Assembly (NCBI GenBank): GCA_019634635.1
Contig: JAHCBB010000034.1
Coordinates: 1-50,042 of the forward strand
Direction: 5' to 3'
From: Verrucomicrobiia bacterium
GTDB taxonomy: Bacteria; Verrucomicrobiota; Verrucomicrobiia; Limisphaerales; UBA9464
DNA length: 50,042 nt
Shown here: piece after piece, positions 37,426 to 46,581 of the stretch
Layout: each line of letters opens with the position of its first letter
How positions within the stretch are numbered: the first letter of the stretch is position 1
The notes under the pieces: generated by a model
What the model saw: only the letters and a program-made list of their open reading frames with translations
Database searches by the model: none
What the model was told of the DNA's origin: nothing
Made by a program: the position numbers and the translations under genes

Positions 37426-39126
37426 TCACACCACCCCGGCCGCCCCGCGAACCCGGGGGCGGACCGGGCCCAGGCGGACCACGTTCTCGGGATCGAAATC
37501 GGTGAGCTTGAGCCAGTCCTCGGTCAGATCGCCGGATGGGAACAGGTCGTTCTCGGAGTGCTCCCGCTCCAGCGCGGTCCGCAGGTCGTCCCGCGTGATG
37601 CAGGCGCCCGCATCCCCGGCAATCGCCCGATGGAGCGCCAGGCTCTTGGCACGTTCCACCACGGCCGCAATCACCGCGCCGCTCGCGACATCCCCCCGGT
37701 GCAGCACTTCGCGACGGCCGCTGCGGAACACCACTTCCAGAAACTCGGTGGACGCCACCCGCGCATAGTGCGCAGCGCTCACCTGCGCGGCCAGGACCTC
37801 GCGTGGTTCCGCCAGCGGCAGGGTGTCGCGCAGGTAGATCTCATAGATGCGCCGTGCGCCGGGTTCATCGGGACGCCGGACGCGGATTTTTCGGTCAATC
37901 CGGCCCGGACGCAGGATGGCGGGATCCATGAGGTCGGGCCGGTTTGAGGCCAGGATCACCACGACGTTGGACAGCGGTTCGAGTCCGTCCATCTCGGTGC
38001 AGAACATGGGCACGAGCGTGGAGGAGAGGTTGTAGGACCGGTTGCCGCGCCGCGTGCCCAGGAGGCTCTCGGCCTCGTCAATGAAGAGGAAGGCCAGTTG
38101 ACCCTCGCGGGACCGCTCCCGGCACTGCGCGAAGAGGTCCCGGACCTGGCGCTCGCTCTCGCCGACCCACATGTTGAGCAGCTCCGGGCCCTTCACGTGG
38201 AGAAAGAACTCCGGGTGATCCTTTCCGGTCTGGACCCGCAACTGTTCCCGAAGGTTCCAGGCCGTCGCCTTGCCGAGGAGGGTCTTGCCGCAGCCGGGCG
38301 GCCCGTGGAGGAGGAACCCCTTCGGCACCGCATGATCGAAGCGCCGGAACAGGTCGCGATGCAGGAACGGCAGCTCCACGGCGTCGCGGATGGCCTGCAC
38401 CGCCTCCTCCTGGCCGCCGATGGCGGCCCACGGAGTTGGCGTGACCTGCTCCAGGGAACGTTCGATCCGGCGTCCCATGCCGAGCACCTCCAACGCCACG
38501 CGCTGCGTGGGATCCAGCCGGAGTTCCATCCCGGGCTTGAGCTTCTCCTTCACCAGCAGCGTGGACCGGATCACCACGGTGCCGTTCATCCCCCCCTCGC
38601 CGCCCACCCGAATGCGCCCGTCGGCCAGCGCCTCCTCGACGCGCACCGCCGGCCCGCTGCGATCGAATCCGAGCGCGCGCACCACCGCGAACGCCTCGTT
38701 GCAAAGGACCCGCTGCCCGGTTTCAAGGCCGTCCAGCGGGATCGCCGGATCCACGCGGCACACGTAGTCGGATCCGCCGACGCAGACGCCGGCAAGATCG
38801 GGCTCGATTCGGGCGAGGAAGGTTCCCACCCGGAACGCGGGCGCTCGCAGCTTCTCGACGATCTCTTCATACTTCTCCAGGGCCACACGCGACTGATCGC
38901 AGATCTCCTCCATTCCCTCGACCCGACGCCTCAACTGGCGGAAATCGGCGCTGGCCTCCGGGTCGGAACGGGCCCGGGCCGCGATGTAGTCCAGGATCTG
39001 CAGTGTGGACAAACGTTCCAGCTGCTCTGGCGACAGCACGGACTCCAATGGCGGAGCGGTCCGCGGTTCCGTCGCTTCGGTTGCGGACGCCGGCTCCCTT
39101 GGCGCCCTTTTCCGATTTTCCGCCAT
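37426..39126 (-). CDS. arc: Proteasome-activating AAA ATPase ARC/Mpa
   Basis: The 566-residue protein from the ATG at 39126 is the regulatory ring that unfolds tagged substrates and feeds them to the 20S core. A coiled-coil region (about residues 60-105, EGMEEICDQSRVALEKYEEIVEKL region) recognises Pup-type tags in mycobacteria. Two OB-like segments follow (to about 250). The AAA domain carries Walker A GPPGCGKT, pore-loop region KGPELLNMWVGESER, Walker B FLFIDEAESLL and sensor/arginine-finger segment ASNRPDLMDPAILRPGRIDRK. The C terminus ends RVRGAAGVV, without the QYL tail by which Mpa docks to the core. It lies 123 bp after the broken heme/ThuA gene, last in the operon. Confidence 0.92.
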   Translation of the reverse strand: MAENRKRAPREPASATEATEPRTAPPLESVLSPEQLERLSTLQILDYIAARARSDPEASADFRQLRRRVEGMEEICDQSRVALEKYEEIVEKLRAPAFRVGTFLARIEPDLAGVCVGGSDYVCRVDPAIPLDGLETGQRVLCNEAFAVVRALGFDRSGPAVRVEEALADGRIRVGGEGGMNGTVVIRSTLLVKEKLKPGMELRLDPTQRVALEVLGMGRRIERSLEQVTPTPWAAIGGQEEAVQAIRDAVELPFLHRDLFRRFDHAVPKGFLLHGPPGCGKTLLGKATAWNLREQLRVQTGKDHPEFFLHVKGPELLNMWVGESERQVRDLFAQCRERSREGQLAFLFIDEAESLLGTRRGNRSYNLSSTLVPMFCTEMDGLEPLSNVVVILASNRPDLMDPAILRPGRIDRKIRVRRPDEPGARRIYEIYLRDTLPLAEPREVLAAQVSAAHYARVASTEFLEVVFRSGRREVLHRGDVASGAVIAAVVERAKSLALHRAIAGDAGACITRDDLRTALEREHSENDLFPSGDLTEDWLKLTDFDPENVVRLGPVRPRVRGAAGVV

Positions 39127-39249
39127 GACCGACGTTAGGATCGGGTCATTCCTTTGCAACCGGAGATGCGAAGTCTGCGGATCATAATGCAGCGGATTCG
39201 AAGGGACCGGAGTTCCCGGCGGCGATCAGTCGGCGACAGCGAGGGCGTC

Positions 39250-41786
39250 TCATGCGGACACCGGTCGTCTGGCCGTCCAGGCAATACCCCGGACGACGAG
39301 GACGCGAAACAACGGGTCGTCGAGAGTCCAGGAGTAATGTCCGGGAATGCTGGCGAATACGCGTCCCGGTCCCCGTTCAAATGTCCAGACCAAAGGCCGC
39401 ATCGCGCCGTCCACGGCTGCCGCCGCCAGCACCTGGACACTCTCCGTTTCGCCGATGAGCGGCCAGTAGGGTTCGTCGAGAAGCTGGATCCGGTCGGGGA
39501 GCCCGACGGTCAGCGGATGGCCGGAGGAGAGTTGCAGCTCGAGCAGCCGGGACCATCGCGACTGCCAGCGCGGGTAGTCATGTTGTCCCGGCCCGTGGTC
39601 CTGCCGCGAGGCGACGAGCACGATGTGCGCGGGTCGGCTGCTCCCGTGTGGCGACGCCACTCCCTCCGGATCTGCAGCCAGGAAGGCCGCCTTGCGGCCG
39701 CCCATTGCAATCATCGAGGCGATCTCAGCGCGATCCCGGATCGGCGGCATGTGACGCAGATAGGTCAACAAGTCGGCAACCCCCTCCGCCGACAGGCCAT
39801 CGAGGAGTCCTGACGGCATCAGGGACACGCTCGCGGGTCGCCGCTCGCGAATTGAGGACGAGCGAACCACGCGGGATTCGCCGGTCACGCCGATCAGGCG
39901 AAGCGCGTCATCTCCTGAATGCCTCACAAATCCTGTGAACTCGTCCCCTCCCTCGATCCGCAAATGGTAGCCCACGTAGTCCGGGTGAATGGTGGCGTCG
40001 GGCTCAACGATGTCCCTGAGAATTTCTGAAGCCTCCCGGGCGGCGAGGTGGTCCAGATCGGGCCCCTCCCCGCCGCCGTCCCCCCGGAGGCGGTGGCACG
40101 CGGCGCATTGCAGCTTGGAAAACAGTTCGCGGCCCCGCTCATGGTCTCCTTCCCCGAAGGCCAGATCCCTCCTTCCCCCAACGGCCTGCGCGGGACGGGC
40201 TGGCGGAAGCTCGCAGGCCGTCAAACGGTATTCCACCGTCATTTCGCCGGCCCCGCCGCTCCCCGAAAGCGGCAGGGTCACGACGCCGCGTCCGGGTCCG
40301 GCGTGCGGCGTGGTGGTGAGGACCAGTTCTTCGCCCCCTTGGAGCGCGGCCGTCAGGATCTTTGCCCGATACTTTGGCGTGGCCTCCTGTTGATTCACGG
40401 CGGCATAGGGAGGTTTGAGGATTTCCCAGCGATCCCCTGCACGCACGTGTTCGCCATGGACGATTTCCAGTCCCGCGAGGACACCGATGGACTCCGGGCG
40501 CACCGGGCGGTCGAAGCGGATCCGGACCTCCTCCGGATGTGCTGCGACCGTCTCAAGCGGTTGCGGCGCGTCGGGGTCCGAGTACCGGATCCGGAGCAGC
40601 CACCCCTGGCCCGTTAGGCCCGTGCCCCAATCTGGAAGTCCCCCATGTCCGCTCAGATACAGGTCGCCCCGAGGAGAAACGGCCAGATCGGTCACCAGCA
40701 TGCCCAACTTGGCGATCGGGACGTCCTCGCCGGTGTACCCCCCGCCCCGCCCCGCAGCCGCACCCGCCAGAGCGTGCCGCGCGATTGCCCGGCGACCAGG
40801 GCGTCGCCCCGCCAGGATGCGGGTCCGAAAAGCGCCTGCCCGGGTGATGCCGGGGAGGCTGCGGCGGGCTCATTGAACACGAAACCGCAGGCCGACTGGT
40901 GTTGGGGCGCGAATCCGACCACGGGTGGCTCGCTTCGGAGGTCCGGGAGCCATTGGGGATGTTGCGGGGGGAATCCGTAATGAAGGCCGCGCCGGATGAA
41001 ATTCAGTTCGTCGAGCGGATTCCCACCCGGACACCAGGTTTCGCCTTCCTGATCCGTGCAAAACAGGTCGCCCGCCCGATTGAACCGGAGTTGGAACACC
41101 ACGCGAAGGCCGGTCGCCCAAGTCTCGCGACGGCCGGTGACCGGATCCATCCGCTGAATGGATCCCCGCGCCCCCTGCGGATCGTACAGGGAGACCACGG
41201 CGTCCGGATCGGCAGGAATGGGACGTCCCATCGCCGCGAGCGCGCCGCGCTCCTCAGACGTCAATGAACCCGCCGGCTTCAGCCGGTACGGATTCGCGTA
41301 GTTTGCCGTGAGCAGGGCAAAGTAAATCGCACCGTCCGGACCGACCGTCACCCCAGTCGCATCCACGTTGCCGGAAGCGGAGTCCTTGTCCGGCCACCCG
41401 GAAGCAACCACCTCCTCGGAGTCAGCACGTCCATTCCCACTGGAGTCCCGAAGCAGCGAGACTTTGCCACTGGAAGACACGTAAAGCCCCCGCTCGGTCC
41501 AGCACATTCCGACGGGCACGGTGAGCGTATTCCGGTCCCATCAAGGATCCGCCCAGTCTTCGAGGCCGTCGCCGTCGCGATCACGAAGGCACCAGACGCG
41601 CCCATCGTAACCCAGGGCGGTCAGGACCCCATCGGGCGCAAACGCCAGGTTGTTGATGTTCGGTAGGCGAACGGGAAGCCATTCCGCCGTGAATCCGGGA
41701 ACCAACAGTCGGACCTCCGGTTCGGCGCCTGCGAGCGCCGCGCCAAGGATGGACACCAGGCCCGCCAGCAGGAGTCGGAAGTTCAT
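39250..41786 (-). pseudogene. PVC-type heme-binding protein with ThuA-like C-terminal domain, interrupted twice
   Basis: The reading starts at the ATG at 41786 with a signal peptide (MNFRLLLAGLVSILGAALAG), and its ATGA overlaps the pafA stop. A propeller-like region follows (PNINNLAFAPDG, ALGYDGRVWCLRDRDGDG). An in-frame TGA at 41541-41543 interrupts it, after which homology resumes in the same frame (WDRNTLTVPVGM). Near 40738-40750 the frame shifts at a run of six G on the coding strand; one extra G would restore GGYTGEDVPIAKLGML. The rest has a heme motif CAACH (40093-40107) in a planctomycete-type heme domain, and a ThuA-like domain (HIVLVASRQDHGPGQHDY and a final GHYSWTLDDPLFR). It was probably an exported sugar-acting or redox protein. 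Either a real pseudogene or base errors would explain it. Confidence 0.75.
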
Positions 41787-43306
41787 GAGGACATTCGGCC
41801 GCTGCCCGGGAGCCTTTGGCAATCATCCGGGGCCGATCCGTCGTCGGCCACCGTGGGGAGTGACGAGGGAGGATCCGACGATGTGGGTCCGGTGCCAATC
41901 GCGCGCGGTGAACGACGCGCCCGAGTCTCCAGGGCTTCGGCCAGCCAGCGGTCGGCCTCTGCGAATCCAGACTCGAAGGGATCCAGCAGCAGCAGGGGGT
42001 TCATCGCCTCGGTGTCCACCATTTCCCAGTCCACAAAAACCGGCAGGCCCTCCGCGGACAGGCGCCGCATCAGATACGACCGCACCGCCGCCCGCGTGTC
42101 GGCAGGGGGTTCGCGTCGTGCCTGCTGCACCCGCTCCGCCGCCGGAGCCCAACGACAGCCCGGGGCCGCAAGGCTCCGTCCCAGACCCCTGGCGGGGTCG
42201 GTATGGTGAAACTCGAGATCCTGGGATCTGAGCCAGGGCGAGTCCCAGTCCACACCCTCCGCGGCCATAAACTGGAGGAACAGCCACCGTTTGGTGATCC
42301 AGTCCACCGTCCCGACGAGTGTGTCCGGCGCCGCGCCCAATCCGTCCAGCGCCTCTTTCCAGGAGGCGAGGAGTCGGTCCGTTTCGGCGTCGCGCCCGCC
42401 AAATTCTGCGGCGGCCGCGCTCCGGTAGCGGTCGAGCACCTCAAGGGCATCCGCGGCTTCACCGGAGGCCAGGTCCACCGGCCACGGACCGCCGGGGTTC
42501 GCCGAGATGCCGCGAAAGGTCCCGACGGCATCCAGCAGGGCCACCGGCGGCAGGTGATTGATCTCCAGCAAATCCAGCACGAGCGAGGTTGTGCCCACCT
42601 TCAGGGCCAGCGTCGCAGGCAGCACGCTGGTGTCGCCGTGGAGCAGGTGCAGGCGGCGGAAGCGCCGCGCGTCGGCCAGCGGTTCATCCCGGGTGTTGAT
42701 GATGGCCCGGTTGAATTGCACCCACTCGAAGAGGTCGTTCTGGATGAAATCGGCCCGCTGCGAGATTTGGAAGGGCGCCACGACGCCAGCGGATGCGCTC
42801 AACTCCCCGGCCGCAAGCCCGCCCACCTTGCCGGCGCCGCTGTAGAGCACCCGCAGGGTCAGGAAGGCCAGAAGCGACAGCACGTTTTGCTCGGTCAACG
42901 GCGCAGTGCGGCGCACCAGATAGTTCTCGTGACAGCCAAAGGTGGCCCCGGAGTAATGGTCCACATTGTTTCGGATGAACCCGACGCGGTCGCCCAGATG
43001 CAGTGCCCGCACCGCCTCCCAAACCAGCGCATCGGCCGCCGCGTCGTGCGCAACGAGGTCGTCAAGACCGAGGCACTCGGCGGTGCACAATTCCAGGTGC
43101 CCCATGTCCATGTAGGCGCGTCCACCGTTGAAAAGAAACCCGCCATTGCCGGCCGGTTCGTCCCAGTCGCGCTGTTGCCGGTCAATCAGCCCGTAGCGTC
43201 CCCCCAGGAAGAGCCAGTCGCGAATGCGGCGGACGGTGTCGTGGCTGCCGGTGGCCTCCTCCACGAGGCAGCCGTACTCCGTCTCAAGGCCGGCAAGGCG
43301 GGTCAC
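41783..43306 (-). CDS. pafA: UBact/Pup ligase PafA
   Basis: PafA uses ATP to phosphorylate the C-terminal Glu of the modifier and joins it to substrate lysines. The 507-residue protein shows GLETEYG near the N terminus (metal/ATP-binding glutamates), GGRAYMDMGHLELCTAEC with the conserved aspartate, RNNVDHYSGATFGCHENY, SGAGKVG, INTRDEPLAD and LHGDTSVLPATLALKVGTTSLVLD. It lacks the WDY...RD-RGF loop found in Dop, so it is the ligase rather than the depupylase. The usual HPEY after the aspartate is changed to HLEL. I chose the GTG at 43306 because it makes a 4-bp GTGA overlap with the prcA stop; an ATG at 43348 is possible. Confidence 0.85.
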   Translation of the reverse strand: MTRLAGLETEYGCLVEEATGSHDTVRRIRDWLFLGGRYGLIDRQQRDWDEPAGNGGFLFNGGRAYMDMGHLELCTAECLGLDDLVAHDAAADALVWEAVRALHLGDRVGFIRNNVDHYSGATFGCHENYLVRRTAPLTEQNVLSLLAFLTLRVLYSGAGKVGGLAAGELSASAGVVAPFQISQRADFIQNDLFEWVQFNRAIINTRDEPLADARRFRRLHLLHGDTSVLPATLALKVGTTSLVLDLLEINHLPPVALLDAVGTFRGISANPGGPWPVDLASGEAADALEVLDRYRSAAAAEFGGRDAETDRLLASWKEALDGLGAAPDTLVGTVDWITKRWLFLQFMAAEGVDWDSPWLRSQDLEFHHTDPARGLGRSLAAPGCRWAPAAERVQQARREPPADTRAAVRSYLMRRLSAEGLPVFVDWEMVDTEAMNPLLLLDPFESGFAEADRWLAEALETRARRSPRAIGTGPTSSDPPSSLPTVADDGSAPDDCQRLPGSGRMSS

Positions 43307-44064
43307 GGCTGGGGGGCGCTCAGGGCGGGTGGCGCCATGGGGATCCATTCATAGCGTGCGGCTTTTCCGGCGCCGCGTCGCAACCAGGCCAGTTCGGGCG
43401 TGCGCCCGGCTGGAGGGAAACGCGGGCTTTCCCCCGGGACTGCTCCCGGAGCCCCCGCGCTGGATAATGATCCTCCCTTCTGGAGGCGTTCCCAAGCCTC
43501 CAGAAGGACGCCGATTGCCGCCTCCCGACCGGTCACCCCGGCCAGCGCATCCTCGAGCCACCGGGCGGCGGACCGCTCGACGTCGGGATCCGGTGCCACC
43601 ACCGCAATGCCGCCCTCGCGCGCAACGAACGTGCCGTCAAACCGCAGCCGCACCAGCAAGTCCCGCGAGGCCACGGAGGCCACCTCGACCAACAGGAACT
43701 CGGCGAGCACCGGTGCGGAGAACAGTTGCTCGAAGGCCTGCTTGATCTGCCCGCTCAGCCCGTAGGCGACCAACCGTCGCAGACTCACGTCCTCGGGCGC
43801 GCGGGCGAACGCCTCGAGGTGGGCGGCGTCAATCGCCGCCTGACGCACCCGTTCGATGTCGGCCGGGTGCCCAAGCGCGGCCATGGCCACCCGGTCGTGG
43901 ATCTCAAACACCTTGGAGACCCCCCCGCCCATGCCGACGCCCAGCAGGAGCAGGCCATCCGGCAGGGATACGGCAAAGCACGGAGACCCATCCTTCAGCT
44001 GTTCGCGGACGTATTCGCGACGGTTCCCCATCGCCTCCAGCCATCGGTAGGGTTCCTCAGTCAT
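43303..44064 (-). CDS. prcA: Proteasome subunit alpha PrcA
   Basis: A 253-residue alpha-ring subunit of the 20S proteasome, forming the outer gate. The N-terminal helix segment (YRWLEAMGNRREYVREQLKDGSP) is followed by LLLLGVGMGGGVSKVFEIHDRVAMAALGH, the typical alpha-subunit strand pair with an S-K-x-x-E-I-x-D-R pattern. No catalytic threonine is present, as expected. It begins with an ATG overlapping the prcB stop by 4 bp and is preceded by a good ribosome-binding sequence GGAGG at 44075-44079, ten bases before the start. The C-terminal ~50 residues are proline-rich and probably disordered. Confidence 0.88.
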   Translation of the reverse strand: MTEEPYRWLEAMGNRREYVREQLKDGSPCFAVSLPDGLLLLGVGMGGGVSKVFEIHDRVAMAALGHPADIERVRQAAIDAAHLEAFARAPEDVSLRRLVAYGLSGQIKQAFEQLFSAPVLAEFLLVEVASVASRDLLVRLRFDGTFVAREGGIAVVAPDPDVERSAARWLEDALAGVTGREAAIGVLLEAWERLQKGGSLSSAGAPGAVPGESPRFPPAGRTPELAWLRRGAGKAARYEWIPMAPPALSAPQP

Positions 44065-44873
44065 GGGGCCAACGCCTCCGCCTGCGCAGCGTCATTCACG
44101 GACTCCACGCCTTCCGGACGCAGGATCTTGAGGGTGGCAAACTGTCGGGCGGCCGGGTTGACCCCGCCGGTGGCCGAATCGAATTCCGACGCCACCGCGA
44201 GCAATCGCAGGGCAAAGGTGATGGCCTGCCGGTCCGACATCGCCGCCGGTGCGGGATCCCCGTAGCGTTCCTGAAAGGACAGAATGCTCCGGATGGTGCC
44301 GCTGCCGCTGCCGCTTGAGGCGTGGTGAACCGCCTGGAACTGGGCTCCCAATGGGTCGTAAAAGAAGATTCTTGGCGCCGGGGGATTCACCGTCCAGTCC
44401 ACCCCCGCGAACAGGGGCACCACAATGCCGACACCCTGCAGGGTCATCGGCAGGTTGTCCCGAAGCAGTCGCGCCAGCGCCCGCACCTTGGCTGGCAGGC
44501 TCAGGGGCTGGAGCTGGCTGCGCCGGTAGTATTCGAACGAGGTCTGGAGGACACGCGCCATTTCGAACGCCGTGGCGGGGACGCCGGCAATGGCCAGCAA
44601 CGAGGTGTCGTCCAGCTCGATGATTTTCTCAACGCGGTCGGTGACGATCTGGTTCCCGGCCGTCGCCCGCCGGTCTCCGGCCATCAACACCCCGCCCGAA
44701 AAATGGAACGCGAAAACGGTGGTGGCCCGTGTTTCCTCCGGGGCTCCGGCGGCGACCCGGGCCATCGGCGCCACGGCGCCCCGCTGCAACAGGCTGAGGA
44801 AATCCCCCGGAATGGAGACCGGAGCCGCCGGGACGGCGGCGGGCTCCGACGTCATGCGGGGTCCCGGGTTCAC
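44061..44873 (-). CDS. prcB: Proteasome subunit beta PrcB (catalytic)
   Basis: The catalytic 20S subunit. A propeptide of about 50 residues precedes the nucleophile: in EETRA-TTVFAF the first Thr of the TT pair (residue 51 from the GTG) should become Thr1 after self-cleavage. MAGDRRATAGN carries the supporting Asp, and RVEKI the catalytic-site Lys. The later SGSGSGTIRSIL and DSATGG segments also match bacterial beta subunits. The GTG at 44873 makes a 4-bp overlap with the UBact stop; an ATG at 44855 is the alternative and would shorten the propeptide by six residues. Confidence 0.92.
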   Translation of the reverse strand: MNPGPRMTSEPAAVPAAPVSIPGDFLSLLQRGAVAPMARVAAGAPEETRATTVFAFHFSGGVLMAGDRRATAGNQIVTDRVEKIIELDDTSLLAIAGVPATAFEMARVLQTSFEYYRRSQLQPLSLPAKVRALARLLRDNLPMTLQGVGIVVPLFAGVDWTVNPPAPRIFFYDPLGAQFQAVHHASSGSGSGTIRSILSFQERYGDPAPAAMSDRQAITFALRLLAVASEFDSATGGVNPAARQFATLKILRPEGVESVNDAAQAEALAP

Positions 44874-45043
44874 TCGCCGGTGCGCTGCCGGTAACGTCGT
44901 GCCTGGTCCGGATCCACCTTGCGCATCCGTTCCAGCAGGTTCTTGACGTCGGGCTTGTCCACCTTGGGGGAGCCGGGACCGGAACCCTCCCCGCCGCCGG
45001 AGGGGGGGGCTGGGAGCCGCGGCTTCTGGAGTTGCTCTGGCAT
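44870..45043 (-). CDS. UBact: UBact, ubiquitin-like/Pup-like protein modifier
   Basis: A 57-residue protein, too small to stand out. It begins MPEQLQKPRLPAPP, has a Gly/Pro/Ser-rich middle (GGGEGSGPGS) and a charged helical C-terminal half (VKNLLERMRKV) ending R-R-YRQRTGE. This ending is the hallmark of UBact, the Pup-like tag reported from Nitrospirae, Verrucomicrobia and other Gram-negative phyla. The final residue is Glu, the form ready for ligation, so no deamidation of a terminal Gln should be needed. It starts two bases after the dop stop and overlaps prcB by 4 bp, exactly the place of pup in the actinobacterial dop-pup-prcB-prcA order. It is almost certainly disordered until bound by ARC. 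Confidence 0.93.
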   Translation of the reverse strand: MPEQLQKPRLPAPPSGGGEGSGPGSPKVDKPDVKNLLERMRKVDPDQARRYRQRTGE

Positions 45044-45045
45044 TT

Positions 45046-46581
45046 TCAGGAGTTCAACAGGGTTTTCAGCTCGTCGGGCGACGCCGCCCTCAACACGGCG
45101 TCATGGTAGCGTCGAAGGTCCGAAGGCGCGAACAAATCCAGGAGAGACACCACCACCAAGCCGTTCCGGCCGCGCAAGGTGACGTGATCCCACTGTGCGG
45201 AGACCACCGCTGGCCCGAACTTGCGAATGCAGGCGCCTCGAATGAGCGCCCGCGTGGTCTGAGGCGGATGGGTCAATGCCAACGTGGCGGCCTCCGGTGC
45301 GGGCACTCCCTGGATGCCGCCCGCCTGCTCGAGTCCGAAATAGAGCCCGGAGGCCAAGTCCAGATGGTGGTAGGCCAGATCCAGGCTTCGCAGCCATGGG
45401 TCGTCCGCGGCGAGGGACTCCGACCGCTGGAAATCGAGGATCAGTGAGCGCTTGGCCACCCAGTCCAGCCGGTCGGCACACTGCGCGGGATCCCCTGCGA
45501 GATCCGCGAGCACACGATCCCAGTCTGCCAGCACCTCGCGTGTTCCCGGACGGGATGGGTCACACCAGCGTTGCGCTGTTTCGAGGTAGTTCCGCTGGAT
45601 CTCGATCGCCGTCGTGGGGCGTCCGCCGGAGCCGCGGACCTCCCAGCGGAACGCTGGATCACGCGAGATGGCTCGCAGGGCCCCAAGCGGATCCTCCAGC
45701 GCGGGCCAACTCTGCGGATCTCGCGAGGCTGCGGCTGCCACCAGCGCCTCAAGGACCAGCGCGGTGGTGCCGACTTTGAGCCGGGTGGCGAAGGGCTGGA
45801 GGTTCGCATCCCCGAGGATCACGTGAAACCGCCGCCAGCGATGACGGTCCGCGTGCGGTTCGTCACGGGTGTTGATCAGCGGGCGGCGCTGCATGGTGTC
45901 CACGCTCTGCCGCTCGGTGAAGAAATCGGCGCGCTGACTGATCTGAAACCCGGGGCCGAGAAACCGGTCCTCGTCCTCAATGCCAAACTTCCCCGCCCCG
46001 GCAAAAACCTGACGGGTCACCAGGAAGGCCTCAATTCCGCGCACGAGACTTGCCCACGGCAGCGATCGCGGCAGCAGGTAGTTTTCGTGGCAGCCGTAAC
46101 TATGGCCGCGAAAATCCGAGTTGTTTTTGTAGAGCAGCACCGGACCAGACCGCTCCCCGGCCAGTGTGGCCGCGCAGCGCATGACCAGTTGATCCCCCGC
46201 CCGGTCGTGTGCGGCCAGTTCGTCGAGGGTGCTGCATTCCGGCGTGCAATACTCCGGATGCGCATGGTCATTGTAGAACCGGGCGCCGTTGGAAAGCACC
46301 AGGTCGCTCTTGATTTCCGCGAAGGTCAGCGGACGTGCCTCATCCTGCGCCCGGTAGCCCGCCTCGTCGGTGTCCTGGCGGAGTTCCCGGACCCGGAAAC
46401 CGCGCATGTCACGGTGCGGATCCTCGCAGCCGTAGTCCCAGCGCATCCGCACCCCAGGCGAAGCCGCGGCGCGGACCAACGCGATGGACTCCGCCACGAC
46501 GTCGTAGGACTCGTCCGTGTCACGGGCGATTCCGTACTCCGTCTCCAGCCCGAAGAGGATGGGGGGCGTCGTTTGCGTCAT
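45046..46581 (-). CDS. dop: Depupylase/deamidase-like Dop (UBact hydrolase)
   Basis: Dop removes the modifier from conjugates and, in actinobacteria, deamidates its C-terminal Gln. The 511-residue protein starts at the ATG at 46581, preceded by GGGAG with eight spacer bases. It shows GLETEYGIARD at residues 11-21, a Dop-specific loop region (RMRWDYGCEDPHRDMRGF), NGARFYNDHAHPEYCTPEC with the catalytic aspartate, LYKNNSDFRGHSYGCHENY, FQISQRADF and INTRDEPHADRHRWRRFHVILGDANL. These match actinobacterial Dop more closely than PafA. It is the first gene of the operon; because UBact already ends in Glu, its main job here is probably release of the tag. Confidence 0.88.
   Translation of the reverse strand: MTQTTPPILFGLETEYGIARDTDESYDVVAESIALVRAAASPGVRMRWDYGCEDPHRDMRGFRVRELRQDTDEAGYRAQDEARPLTFAEIKSDLVLSNGARFYNDHAHPEYCTPECSTLDELAAHDRAGDQLVMRCAATLAGERSGPVLLYKNNSDFRGHSYGCHENYLLPRSLPWASLVRGIEAFLVTRQVFAGAGKFGIEDEDRFLGPGFQISQRADFFTERQSVDTMQRRPLINTRDEPHADRHRWRRFHVILGDANLQPFATRLKVGTTALVLEALVAAAASRDPQSWPALEDPLGALRAISRDPAFRWEVRGSGGRPTTAIEIQRNYLETAQRWCDPSRPGTREVLADWDRVLADLAGDPAQCADRLDWVAKRSLILDFQRSESLAADDPWLRSLDLAYHHLDLASGLYFGLEQAGGIQGVPAPEAATLALTHPPQTTRALIRGACIRKFGPAVVSAQWDHVTLRGRNGLVVVSLLDLFAPSDLRRYHDAVLRAASPDELKTLLNS

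Noticed and set aside
39250..41822. Three separate genes (41541-41822, 40692-41519, 39250-40707)
   Set aside because: They are consecutive parts of one family-typical protein, joined in the same frame across a TGA and by one base at a G-run.
45046..46581. First impression that the operon's lead gene is pafA and the later paralog is dop
   Set aside because: The lead gene has the Dop-specific RWDY...RDMRGF loop and HAHPEY strand and occupies the dop position before the tag gene; the later one lacks the loop, so the names were exchanged.
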